Source: Bacteroidaceae bacterium
GTDB lineage: Bacteria > Bacteroidota > Bacteroidia > Bacteroidales > Bacteroidaceae
NCBI GenBank assembly: GCA_017468985.1
Contig: JAFUHF010000008.1
Coordinates: forward strand, 1 to 32,540
Direction: 5' to 3'
Length of the DNA stretch: 32,540 nt
The stretch's first letter is position 1. Every line of letters starts with the position of its first letter. Below the pieces are notes generated by a model, which ran no database searches, was not told where the DNA came from, and worked only from the letters and a program-made list of their open reading frames with translations. Positions 15,170 to 23,249 of the stretch are shown piece by piece. The translations under genes were made by a program, and so were the position numbers.

Positions 15170-16951
15170 ATGTTCAAACGATCCTTGCACCGTCTCCTCC
15201 ATTGCCTGCTGGTTCCCATCAGGGAAAATGCAGTATTCTTCCTTTTCATGTTGATGCTGGGAGAGGAGTGCATCGTTTTCGAACCATGGAACAGCTTACG
15301 CCACCTTTCACTATTCGAACTGGTCCTTGAGCTTTATGTTTTCTGCCTATTGCTCACTCTCTTGCCCCTTCGCCTGCGGCGTGCTGTCCGCCTCGTGAGT
15401 GCCATTGTGGCCTATGCCGTTTCCCTCCTTGATTGCACCCTCTACGTCTGCACAGGTGCGCCCCTTACATCGCCTATGCTTCGCGCCATTCTGGCTACCA
15501 CCGGCGGCGAAGCCTCCGAGGCGCTCCACGCCTATCTCTCCCCCATGATGCTTTTCTCTCCGGTGGGACTCATTCTTTTGTTAGCCATGGCGCATGTAGG
15601 CTTCTGCCTCTATGGCAAATGGCAGCGCATTATGTTACCTTATATATATAAGATACTGCAATGGATACTTCCCGTGATGCTTCCCCTTGGACTGTGCCTG
15701 AGCCTTACCAATGAGCGCTACCTTTTCCATCGGCTGGTGCTGGCTCAGAGCGACACCCAGCTCCCACAGTCGCTGATGGATGCCAATATCCGCACAGGCT
15801 ACTATCTGCCCGTCTATCGTCTGTGGATCAGCCTGATTGAGATAGGCAGAGACGGCCGTGCCGTGCGCACTCTGCCCCATACAGCCGCACAGGCGACCGT
15901 AGACAGCTGCACCTTCACCTCTCCCCACATTGTTTTCATTCTAGGCGAAAGCTACAATCGCCACCATGCCTCACTTTACGGCTATCCACTTCCCACCACG
16001 CCCATTACCCAACGTCTGAAGGAGGAGGGAGAACTCTACCTGTTCACCGACATGGTAACTCCTTGGAACTTCACCACCGAAGCCATTGAACAGCTCCTCT
16101 CCACCGCCTGCATTGGCGATTCGCTCAGATGGTTTCAGGCCCCACTCATTACCACCCTCATGCGAAGTGCTGGTTACCACGTGCAGTTCCTCTCCAATCA
16201 GTACGTGCTCCATCCCCGAAAGAACCTCCATTCGCTCATCGATGCCCAGCTCTTGGCCAACGAGGAGCTCAGCCGCATGCAGTTCAGCCTGCGCAACGCT
16301 GAGATTCATCCCTACGACGAAGCCCTACTTCAGGATTACGATTCCCTCCATGGATTTCAGACGGACCACAACTTCATCATTTTCCATCTTCACGGTCAAC
16401 ACGTTGAATTTGCCGATCGCATTCCTCCCTCGCGCCGCCATTTCCGCCCGTCCAACTATCATCGGCCCGATCTCAATGCCCGTCAGCTCCAGATTCTGTC
16501 CGACTACGACAATGCCATGCGCTACGGCGACTCTGTGGTAAGCCAAATACTTTCCCGATTCCAAAACGAAGAGGCCATCGTCCTGTTCCTCTCCGACCAC
16601 GGCGAACGGGCCTTCGACGGCAGCCCTCACTATGGCCGCAGCAATGGTTTTGAGCCATCCGACATCCGTCAACAGTACGAAATACCCTTCTGGATCTGGG
16701 TTTCCCCATCCTACGCAGCGCGCCATGCCGCCCTTTGCCATGGCATCGGCCATGCCACCACCCTACCCTACAGCAGCGACCGCCTACCCCATCTGATCAT
16801 GCACCTTGCCGGTCTCCACACCCCGGCCTATCAGCCATCAGCCGATCCTCTCCACCCCAACTATGATGCCCGTCGTCCCCGTATGCTCCGAGGCCGCTTA
16901 GACTACGACCATTGGCAAAGGGAGCAACACTCCCAGGGCCTCGCCCATTGA
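15170..16951 (+). CDS. EptA/CptA-type phosphoethanolamine transferase (inner membrane, periplasmic catalytic domain)
   Basis: 593 residues. The N-terminal part holds about five hydrophobic segments (roughly 20-35, 48-68, 74-94, 125-146, 157-180). The C-terminal alkaline-phosphatase-fold domain begins near 250: FILGES with Glu260 (metal), RHHASLYGYPLPTTP, PWNFTTEAI where Thr302 or Thr303 would be the phosphoenzyme nucleophile, HLHGQH (406-411), and FLSDHGER with Asp476 and His477 (metal). This order matches EptA, CptA and OpgE transferases, which move phosphoethanolamine from phosphatidylethanolamine onto lipid A, LPS core or glucans. The GESxxRHxxSLYGY form is nearer to CptA/OpgE than to EptA/MCR. 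The acceptor is unknown. No neighbouring sensor genes are seen. Confidence 0.88.
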   Translation: MFKRSLHRLLHCLLVPIRENAVFFLFMLMLGEECIVFEPWNSLRHLSLFELVLELYVFCLLLTLLPLRLRRAVRLVSAIVAYAVSLLDCTLYVCTGAPLTSPMLRAILATTGGEASEALHAYLSPMMLFSPVGLILLLAMAHVGFCLYGKWQRIMLPYIYKILQWILPVMLPLGLCLSLTNERYLFHRLVLAQSDTQLPQSLMDANIRTGYYLPVYRLWISLIEIGRDGRAVRTLPHTAAQATVDSCTFTSPHIVFILGESYNRHHASLYGYPLPTTPITQRLKEEGELYLFTDMVTPWNFTTEAIEQLLSTACIGDSLRWFQAPLITTLMRSAGYHVQFLSNQYVLHPRKNLHSLIDAQLLANEELSRMQFSLRNAEIHPYDEALLQDYDSLHGFQTDHNFIIFHLHGQHVEFADRIPPSRRHFRPSNYHRPDLNARQLQILSDYDNAMRYGDSVVSQILSRFQNEEAIVLFLSDHGERAFDGSPHYGRSNGFEPSDIRQQYEIPFWIWVSPSYAARHAALCHGIGHATTLPYSSDRLPHLIMHLAGLHTPAYQPSADPLHPNYDARRPRMLRGRLDYDHWQREQHSQGLAH

Positions 16952-17038
16952 ACCGAACGAAAGGTCAATGAAGCAGTTAAATTAGGCTGCTTGATAAAAT
17001 TTCAGCCGTTTTCTCCCAACGGTTTGAAAAATATTACT

Positions 17039-17046
17039 TAACTTTG
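17039..17046 (+). promoter_or_regulatory. -7 box for aldA
   Basis: TAACTTTG matches TAnnTTTG, 51 bases before the aldA ATG. A TTTG lies 12 bases upstream rather than the usual 19, so the -33 element is uncertain. Confidence 0.55.
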
Positions 17047-17097
17047 TTAGCACTTAGTAATACTCACTGATACAACAACTAATCAAAGCAAGAAAAG

Positions 17098-18540
17098 ATG
17101 AAAGATCTGAAAATGTACATCAACGGAACCTTCCGTGAGAGCCGTTCAGGCAAGTGGATTGACGTACTCAACCCCTCAACCGAAGAAGTGATCAGCCGCC
17201 AACCCGAAGGCACCATTGAGGACGTGGAAGAAGCCCTCGATGCAGCCGTAGAGGCACAGAAGGCATGGGCCGACACCCCGGCCATTGAGCGTGCAGCCTA
17301 TCTGAAAAAGATGGCCGAAGGCATCCGCAAGCGTGAGGCAGAGTTTGTAGATATCATTATGCGTGAGCAGGGCAAGACACGCACCTGGGCCACCGTGGAA
17401 GTACAGGTAACGGCCGAATACTTCGACTACATGGCTGGCTGGGCACGGCGCATTGAGGGAGAAATCATTCAGAGTGACCGTCGCGGCGAAACCATTATGC
17501 TCTTCAAGGAGCCCATTGGCGTGGTGGCCGGCATATTGCCATGGAACTTTCCCTTCTTTCTCATTGCACGCAAGGCTGGCGCAGCACTCATCACCGGTTG
17601 CTCCATCGTGCTCAAACCCTCACAGCTCACCCCTGAAAACTGCACCGAATTTGCCAAGGTGGTTCACGAGAGCGGCCTGCCCAACGGCCTCTTCAACGTG
17701 GTAACCGGCAAGGGCTCCGTGGTGGGAAATGCCTTGGCTGCGAGCCCCAAGATAGGCATCGTGAGCGTAACGGGCAGCGTAGGCGCAGGCGAAAGCATCA
17801 TGAAAGCCGCAGCCGCCAACATCACCAAGGTTTCGCTCGAACTGGGTGGTAAGGCTCCGGCCATCGTATTCCCCGACGCCGACCTGGAGAAGGCCGCGCA
17901 GTGGGTGGTCGACAGCCGCATTGGCAATAACGGACAAATCTGCAACAACGCCGAACGCCTCTACGTTCACAAGGACATCAAGAAGGAATTCACGGAGATT
18001 TTGCTCAAGAAGTTCCAGGCAGTCCGCGTAGGTGACCCCTGCCAGGACGACACCGTAGACATGGGTCCGCTTGTAGAGGCACGCGCCTTAGAGAGCGTTA
18101 CGGCTAAGGTAGAAAACGCCATCAAACAGGGAGCCAAAGTATTGTGTGGAGGCCATCGCGTAGGCGAAAAAGGCTATTTCTATGCCGCTACACTGCTTGA
18201 CAATTGCACTCAAGACATGGACATCATCCATGAGGAAACTTTCGGTCCCGTATTGCCCATCGTAGAGTTTGATAATATTGATCAGGTCATCGAATGGGCC
18301 AACGACGTGGAATACGGCTTGGCTTCGTCCGTGTTCACTCGCGACATCGACACTGCCGCCAAGGTAGCTCGCAAGTTGCAATTCGGTGAAACCTACATCA
18401 ACCGTGAGCATTTCGAGGCCATGCAGGGCTTCCACGCAGGTGTGAAGAAGAGCGGCATAGGCGGTGCCGACGGTAAGCACGGTATGGAGGAATACCTCGT
18501 TACCAAGGTAGTCTACCTCGACACGCACTACGACGAATAA
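17098..18540 (+). CDS. aldA: Aldehyde dehydrogenase AldA (lactaldehyde/glycolaldehyde type)
   Basis: 480 residues, the size of E. coli AldA, and resembling it along the full length, including the C-terminal INREHFEAMQGFHAG block followed by KSGIGGADGKHG. Catalytic set: Asn150 in LPWNFPFF, Lys173 in KPSQ (cofactor), VTGSVGAGE (Rossmann loop), Glu248 in LELGGK, and nucleophile Cys282 in GQICNNAERLYV. The enzyme oxidises L-lactaldehyde or glycolaldehyde to the acid with NAD in the cytoplasm, serving fucose/rhamnose or glycol breakdown. No fucose or rhamnose genes are in the window, so the pathway here is unproven. It has its own -7 box and a stem structure after the stop. Confidence 0.93.
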   Translation: MKDLKMYINGTFRESRSGKWIDVLNPSTEEVISRQPEGTIEDVEEALDAAVEAQKAWADTPAIERAAYLKKMAEGIRKREAEFVDIIMREQGKTRTWATVEVQVTAEYFDYMAGWARRIEGEIIQSDRRGETIMLFKEPIGVVAGILPWNFPFFLIARKAGAALITGCSIVLKPSQLTPENCTEFAKVVHESGLPNGLFNVVTGKGSVVGNALAASPKIGIVSVTGSVGAGESIMKAAAANITKVSLELGGKAPAIVFPDADLEKAAQWVVDSRIGNNGQICNNAERLYVHKDIKKEFTEILLKKFQAVRVGDPCQDDTVDMGPLVEARALESVTAKVENAIKQGAKVLCGGHRVGEKGYFYAATLLDNCTQDMDIIHEETFGPVLPIVEFDNIDQVIEWANDVEYGLASSVFTRDIDTAAKVARKLQFGETYINREHFEAMQGFHAGVKKSGIGGADGKHGMEEYLVTKVVYLDTHYDE

Positions 18541-18570
18541 CACTCCCTTGGCCCTCAGCCATCCCTAAAA

Positions 18571-18626
18571 ACTGCGCAGACTCGGTTCAACTTCCGCAAC
18601 AGTAGGTCGTATCAGGTCTGCGCAGT
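18571..18626 (+). terminator. Long-range stem after aldA
   Basis: Perfect 11-base arms ACTGCGCAGAC (18571-18581) and GTCTGCGCAGT (18616-18626) enclose a 34-base loop. No T tract follows. It may be a 3'-end stabiliser or a weak terminator for aldA; the wide loop is unusual. Confidence 0.45.
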
Positions 18627-18720
18627 CATAAATTAATCAGGCCGTACCCGTAGAGGCCCAAAAGAGAAATTCTTTTGAATTTTCGCCTCTTTCTTCAAAT
18701 GATTTTCCAGGAAAAATCCT

Positions 18721-18736
18721 TGGTACGACCCTTGCA
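18721..18736 (+). promoter_or_regulatory. Sigma-54 (RpoN) promoter, -24/-12, in the aldA-dnaN gap
   Basis: TGGTACGACCCTTGCA matches the RpoN consensus TGGYACGN4TTGCW at every defined position, with GG at 18722-18723 and GC at 18734-18735, 12 bases apart as required. It points toward dnaN, but about 285 bases of leader or a separate small RNA would lie between. An inverted repeat (18701-18718) lies just upstream. The rest of the 480-base gap 18541-19020 holds the aldA 3' stem, the hairpin at 18860 and the dnaN -7 box; no convincing gene is seen. Confidence 0.6.
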
Positions 18737-18859
18737 TCACGTTTTACCCATTGGGGATATTTTGAAAAAAAGATCGTTTTTCTAATTTTCCTCATAACAT
18801 TACCATTTGCATTCCTGAGAACGAGCTTTCGCGTGGGCAGACATCCTTGCGCAGACACT

Positions 18860-18885
18860 CCGTTGGCCCTTGACAACGGCCTTTT
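18860..18885 (+). terminator. Hairpin downstream of the sigma-54 site, terminator-like
   Basis: CCGTTG (18860-18865) pairs with CAACGG (18874-18879) around an 8-base loop and is followed by ccttttc. It could end a short RNA starting near 18748, about 135 nt long. The stem is short, so this is tentative. Confidence 0.3.
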
Positions 18886-18972
18886 CAAAAACCTGCCGTC
18901 TGGCACTGAAAAGAAGTATTGAAATTCTGCAAAATAGTTTCGCCCACAGACCATCATATCGAATTATTTGCG

Positions 18973-18980
18973 TATTTTTG
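18973..18980 (+). promoter_or_regulatory. -7 box for dnaN
   Basis: TATTTTTG matches TAnnTTTG, 40 bases before the dnaN ATG. No -33 TTTG at the usual distance. Confidence 0.5.
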
Positions 18981-19020
18981 TACCTCAATATCATAACAGC
19001 AAAAACAATCCAAATTAAAG

Positions 19021-20148
19021 ATGAGATACATAGTTTCGAGCTCTCTGCTCTACAGCCGCTTGCAAAACATTGAGCGCGTGATTTTACCTAAGAATAGCAT
19101 TCAGATTCTGTCATGCTTCCTGTTTGACATCAAGGATGGCGAAATGACGGTGACGGCCACTGATCAGGACACCACCATTTCCACCACCTTAGAACTTACC
19201 GAAGCTAACGGCGACTGCAAGTTTGCCCTGGAGGCTAAACAGCTGATGAACATCCTGAAGGAAATACCCGAACAGCCACTTACGCTCGACATCAATTCCA
19301 GTTCGCTGCAAATAGAGATGTCCTACCAGAATGGCCACTTCACCTTCCAGGGCGAATCGGCCTTAGACTATCCGCTGCCTCGCGCAGCAGAAGGTGAAGG
19401 ATGGTTCATCGCACTGGAATCAGCCACCGCACTGAGCAAAGGCTTGACCAACGCCATCATAGCCACGGCCGACGATCAGAGCCGCAAGGTGATGAACGGC
19501 ATTTTCATAGACATCACCTCCGAAGACCTCTCCATCGTAGCCAGCGATGGCCATAAATTGGTGTGTCACCGCATTCTGTGCGACACTAATGGCACCACCG
19601 CCAGCTTCGTACTGCCCCAAAAGCCGGCCAACATCCTGAAATCCATCCTGGACAAGGAGAAGGCAGGCGTGAAGATTAGCACCTTTGAAGGCCAAAAGGC
19701 CGTCATAGAGTCGTCCACCTACACGCTTGCATGCCGCCTGATAGAAGAAAAGTATCCAAACTATAAGGTAGTGATTCCCAAGCAGAACACCAACGTAGCC
19801 ACCATTGACAGAGCTTCGTTCATAAGTGCCATGCGCCGCGTATTGGTGGTAGCAGACAAGACCACGGCCCTCATCAAGTTCCAGTTCCAGAACAACATGG
19901 TGACGCTCAAGTCGGAAAACATCAACTACGCCCTCTCGGCCGAAGAGCAGCTGGTGTGCCAGTATGACGGCATGCCCGTGCTCATTGGATTTAAGGGCAC
20001 CGACCTGATAGAGCTCATCGGGAACTTGCAGTCCAGCGAAGTCATCATCAAACTGGGCGATGCCGGAAGGGCAGGCCTCATCCTTCCCTCTGAGCAGCAG
20101 GAGAACACCGACCTGCTCATGCTCCTCATGCCGCTTCTGATCAACTAA
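19021..20148 (+). CDS. dnaN: DNA polymerase III beta subunit (sliding clamp)
   Basis: 375 residues, three clamp domains of about 120 residues each as in all bacterial DnaN. Family marks: MRYIVSSSLLYSRLQNIERVI at the start, NGIFIDI and VASDGHKL in the second domain (position of the TDGHRLA motif), IEEKYPNYKVVIPK, and a C-terminal LLMLLMPLLIN in place of the usual MPMRL ending. The clamp dimer encircles DNA and tethers polymerase and repair partners. dnaA and gyrB are not next to it, as is common in Bacteroidota. It heads a block of plus-strand genes reaching to 26625. The 185 bases before the next gene show no clear terminator. Confidence 0.96.
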   Translation: MRYIVSSSLLYSRLQNIERVILPKNSIQILSCFLFDIKDGEMTVTATDQDTTISTTLELTEANGDCKFALEAKQLMNILKEIPEQPLTLDINSSSLQIEMSYQNGHFTFQGESALDYPLPRAAEGEGWFIALESATALSKGLTNAIIATADDQSRKVMNGIFIDITSEDLSIVASDGHKLVCHRILCDTNGTTASFVLPQKPANILKSILDKEKAGVKISTFEGQKAVIESSTYTLACRLIEEKYPNYKVVIPKQNTNVATIDRASFISAMRRVLVVADKTTALIKFQFQNNMVTLKSENINYALSAEEQLVCQYDGMPVLIGFKGTDLIELIGNLQSSEVIIKLGDAGRAGLILPSEQQENTDLLMLLMPLLIN

Positions 20149-20333
20149 AGCAGGAGCCACAGGGAAGTGAATTAAAGAAAGCGCCGTATGCCAACGCCCT
20201 GCAAGGCAGGAACAAAACCCTCACTCACGGGCCAGGCCATAAATGAACGATGGGCCACGCACTTTCGCCCCACCGGTTGCCATAACAACACGCATTGTTC
20301 ACTCCTTGTACGTAGAACCTTACTATCATTCAG

Positions 20334-21113
20334 ATGAAACTGAAACTGAACAAGCCCATTGTGGTGTTCGACTTAGAGACAACCGGCGTCAACGTAGGTC
20401 ACGACCGGATTGTGGAACTGAGCTACATCAAAGTGTGGCCCAACGGCGAAGAGGAAAGCAAGAGCCTCCACATCAACCCCGAAATGCACATTCCGGAAGA
20501 GAGTACCAAGATTCACGGCATTACGGATGACGACGTGAAAGACTGCCCCACCTTCAAGGAGGTGGCTCCCGAACTGGCCAAGACCTTTGAGGGTTGCGAC
20601 TTCGCCGGATACAACTCCAACCACTTCGACATTCCCGTGCTGGTGGAAGAAATGTTGCGTGCGCAGGTAGACTTCGACATCCGCAAGTCCCGACTGGTTG
20701 ACGTGCAGAACATCTTCCACAAAATGGAACAGCGCACACTGATAGCCGCTTACAAGTTCTATTGCCAAAAGGACCTGGTAAATGCCCATTCCTCCATGGC
20801 CGACACGCAGGCCACCTATGAGGTGCTGCAAGCGCAGCTTGACCGCTATGAGGAAACTCTGGTCAACAACATTGACTTCCTGTCGGAATTCTCAAAATGC
20901 GGCAAGAACGTCGACCTGGCAGGACGCATGGTATATGATGAGCAGGGCGAAGTGGTGTTTAACTTCGGGAAGTACAAGGGACGTTCCGTAAAGGAAACGC
21001 TGCGCCGCGATCCGGGCTACTATAGCTGGGTATTGCAGGGTGACTTCACCATGGACACCAAAAACGTGCTCACCAGAATTCGCCTGAGCGAGCTGAATCA
21101 AAAAAACAAGTAA
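20334..21113 (+). CDS. DnaQ/ExoX-like 3'-5' exonuclease
   Basis: 259 residues. DEDDh exonuclease domain: Asp13 and Glu15 in VFDLETTG, Asp99 in NHFDIPVL, His152 and Asp157 in AHSSMADTQAT. All five catalytic positions are intact. After about residue 185 a small C-terminal domain (VVFNFGKYKGRSVKETLRRD, YYSWVLQGDF) is the one seen in exodeoxyribonuclease X-like proteins, distinguishing it from a bare epsilon proofreading subunit. It trims single-stranded or mismatched 3' ends; its place after dnaN and before recN fits replication or repair. It starts at ATG 20334 and ends 7 bases before coaBC. Confidence 0.9.
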   Translation: MKLKLNKPIVVFDLETTGVNVGHDRIVELSYIKVWPNGEEESKSLHINPEMHIPEESTKIHGITDDDVKDCPTFKEVAPELAKTFEGCDFAGYNSNHFDIPVLVEEMLRAQVDFDIRKSRLVDVQNIFHKMEQRTLIAAYKFYCQKDLVNAHSSMADTQATYEVLQAQLDRYEETLVNNIDFLSEFSKCGKNVDLAGRMVYDEQGEVVFNFGKYKGRSVKETLRRDPGYYSWVLQGDFTMDTKNVLTRIRLSELNQKNK

Positions 21114-21120
21114 CGAAAAT

Positions 21121-22320
21121 ATGGAACTCTCGGGCAAGCACATCGTATTAGGCATTACGGGCAGCATAGCGGCCTACAAGGCCTGTCTGCTCATCCGGTT
21201 GCTCATCAAGGAGGGTGCCGAGGTTCAGGTAGTCATCACGCCAGCCGGCAAGGAGTTTATCACCCCCATCACGCTCTCCGCACTCACGCGGAAACCCGTA
21301 ATCAGTGAGTTTTTCTCCGGCAGGGACGGAACGTGGAACAGCCACGTAGACCTGGGACTTTGGGCCGACCTGATGATAGTGGCACCGGCCACGGCCTCCA
21401 CTATCGGAAAAATGGCCCACGGCATAGCCGACAACATGCTGATCACCACGTATCTTTCCATGAAAGCCCCTGTGGTGGTTGCTCCAGCCATGGATTTAGA
21501 CATGTATGCCCACCCATCCACGCAGCAGAATCTGGCCACCCTGCGCAGCTATGGCAACCACATCATAGAACCCACCAGCGGAGAGCTGGCCAGTGCCTTG
21601 ATAGGGAAAGGCAGGATGGAAGAACCTGAACAGATCGTGAGCCACATTAAAGCCATCCTCAACTCGCCGCAAGCACTGAGTGGGAAAACCATTCTGATCA
21701 CAGCCGGCCCCACTTACGAACGCATTGACCCTGTGAGATTCATAGGCAATTACTCCAGTGGGAAAATGGGCTATGCCCTGGCCGAAGAATGTGCCGAGAG
21801 AGGAGCACGCGTCATCCTGATCAGCGGCCCCACTCACCTCACGCCGCGCCATCCTAACATCCAACGCATTGATGTAGAAAGTGCGGCAGAAATGTACAGC
21901 GCCTCCGTTGCACATTTCCAAGAAGCCCAGGCCGGCATACTCTGTGCTGCCGTTGCCGACTTCACGCCGCAGACCCAGTCGGACGTAAAAATAAAACGCG
22001 AGAAGGGGGAGCAGACCATCGCCCTAAAGCCCACACGTGACATAGCCGCCACCCTGGGAGAAATGAAACAAAAGGATCAGGTACTGGCAGGTTTTGCCTT
22101 AGAGACCAACGACGAAACCTTCAATGCACGGGAAAAGCTGAGGAAGAAGAATCTGGACTTCATTGTGCTCAACTCGCTGCGAGACGAAGGAGCTGGCTTC
22201 ATGCACGACACCAACAAGATCACCATCCTGACAAAAGAAGACACCATGGAGTTTCCGCTGAAGCCCAAAACGGAAGCAGCAAAAGACATTATCAACAAAC
22301 TATGTCAATGCCTCGCATGA
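21121..22320 (+). CDS. coaBC: Bifunctional phosphopantothenoylcysteine decarboxylase/synthetase CoaBC (Dfp)
   Basis: 399 residues, both halves present. CoaC half (1-185): flavin loop GITGSIAAYK, His75 in NSHVDLG (the E. coli catalytic His75), APATAST, PAMDLDMY, and GKGRMEEP. CoaB half: ITAGPTYERIDPVRFIGNYSS then GKMG (CTP binding and dimer motif), AAVADF, and VKIKRE. Together they make 4'-phosphopantetheine from phosphopantothenate and cysteine with CTP, in coenzyme A synthesis. Two E. coli active-site residues differ: Asn125 is Asp (PAMD) and Cys158 is Ser (ELAS). This may be the normal Bacteroidota form. The stop overlaps the next ATG (ATGA), so translation is coupled. Confidence 0.95.
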   Translation: MELSGKHIVLGITGSIAAYKACLLIRLLIKEGAEVQVVITPAGKEFITPITLSALTRKPVISEFFSGRDGTWNSHVDLGLWADLMIVAPATASTIGKMAHGIADNMLITTYLSMKAPVVVAPAMDLDMYAHPSTQQNLATLRSYGNHIIEPTSGELASALIGKGRMEEPEQIVSHIKAILNSPQALSGKTILITAGPTYERIDPVRFIGNYSSGKMGYALAEECAERGARVILISGPTHLTPRHPNIQRIDVESAAEMYSASVAHFQEAQAGILCAAVADFTPQTQSDVKIKREKGEQTIALKPTRDIAATLGEMKQKDQVLAGFALETNDETFNAREKLRKKNLDFIVLNSLRDEGAGFMHDTNKITILTKEDTMEFPLKPKTEAAKDIINKLCQCLA

Positions 22321-23225
22321 AAAAACTGATGCTCATCATAAGCCTGATGATGCTCATGCAGCTCCCTCTCGTGGCGCAGGAACTCAACGCCACAGTGGAG
22401 ATCAACACTGAGCACGTACAGGGCACCAACAAGAGTGTGTTCGACAATCTGAAGGCTTCACTCACCCAGTTCATCAACGAACGACACTGGACCGGCGCGC
22501 AGTATGAACTGAACGAGCGCATCAAGTGCAGCTTCAACATCATCGTCAACAAGTATAACGAAAGTAACGGACTTATGACCTGCGAAGCCTACATACAAAG
22601 TTCACGGCCCGTATTCAACAGTTCCTACATCACCACCACCCTGAGCATTCACGACACGGATTTCAACTTTGAATTTCAGGAATTCGACCAGCTGGAATTT
22701 CGCGATGATCAGGTGGACAACAATCTGACAGCCCTCATAGCTTACTATGCCTATCTGATTATAGGCATTGACATGGACACCATGTCACCCGAAGGTGGCA
22801 CAGATGTACTGGAAAAGGCCGTAGCCCTCGTCAACAATGCACAAAACCTCAATGCCAAGGGTTGGAAAGCATTTGACAAGGACAATAACCGCTACGGCAT
22901 CATCAATGACTACATGGCCGAAGCACTGAAACCCTTCCGCCAGCTGCAATATGACTATCATCGCAAGGGACTGGACAACATGGCCAAAGGCCCAGACCAA
23001 GCACGCGAGGAAATCACAGCCTCCATGGACCAACTGGAGAAAGCCTATTTTGCAAAAACGCGAAGCGCATTGCCAAAACTCTTTACGGAGTATAAGCGTG
23101 ACGAGTTGGTAGGCATCTACCAAGGAAAAGAAACCACGGCAAAGAAGCAGAAAATGGGGGATCTTCTGAAAAAGATTAACGCTTCGCAGTCGGCCTACTG
23201 GAAGAAAATGCTTGAACAGGAATAA
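22317..23225 (+). CDS. DUF4835-family exported protein (PorD-like)
   Basis: 302 residues from the ATG at 22317, which overlaps the coaBC stop as ATGA; an in-frame ATG at 22302 would put extra residues before the signal peptide. The signal peptide (KKLMLIISLMMLMQLPLVAQ) ends before ELNATVEINTEHVQGTNKSV, the typical DUF4835 start. FDNLKASLTQFINERHWTG and LIAYYAYLIIGIDMDTMSPEGG also mark the family. DUF4835 proteins are annotated PorD in T9SS-bearing species, but their exact role is unclear to me. The coaBC - DUF4835 - recN order recurs in Bacteroidota. Predicted periplasmic, no membrane anchor. Confidence 0.88.
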   Translation: MKKLMLIISLMMLMQLPLVAQELNATVEINTEHVQGTNKSVFDNLKASLTQFINERHWTGAQYELNERIKCSFNIIVNKYNESNGLMTCEAYIQSSRPVFNSSYITTTLSIHDTDFNFEFQEFDQLEFRDDQVDNNLTALIAYYAYLIIGIDMDTMSPEGGTDVLEKAVALVNNAQNLNAKGWKAFDKDNNRYGIINDYMAEALKPFRQLQYDYHRKGLDNMAKGPDQAREEITASMDQLEKAYFAKTRSALPKLFTEYKRDELVGIYQGKETTAKKQKMGDLLKKINASQSAYWKKMLEQE

Positions 23226-23249
23226 CCTCATCGCTCAACCTTTCAAGAA

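Noticed and set aside
18637-18957. 106-codon minus-strand frame in the aldA-dnaN gap
   Set aside because: No family features, and it overlaps the sigma-54 site and hairpins; composition looks non-coding.
19420-20160. 246-codon minus-strand frame
   Set aside because: Antisense shadow of dnaN.
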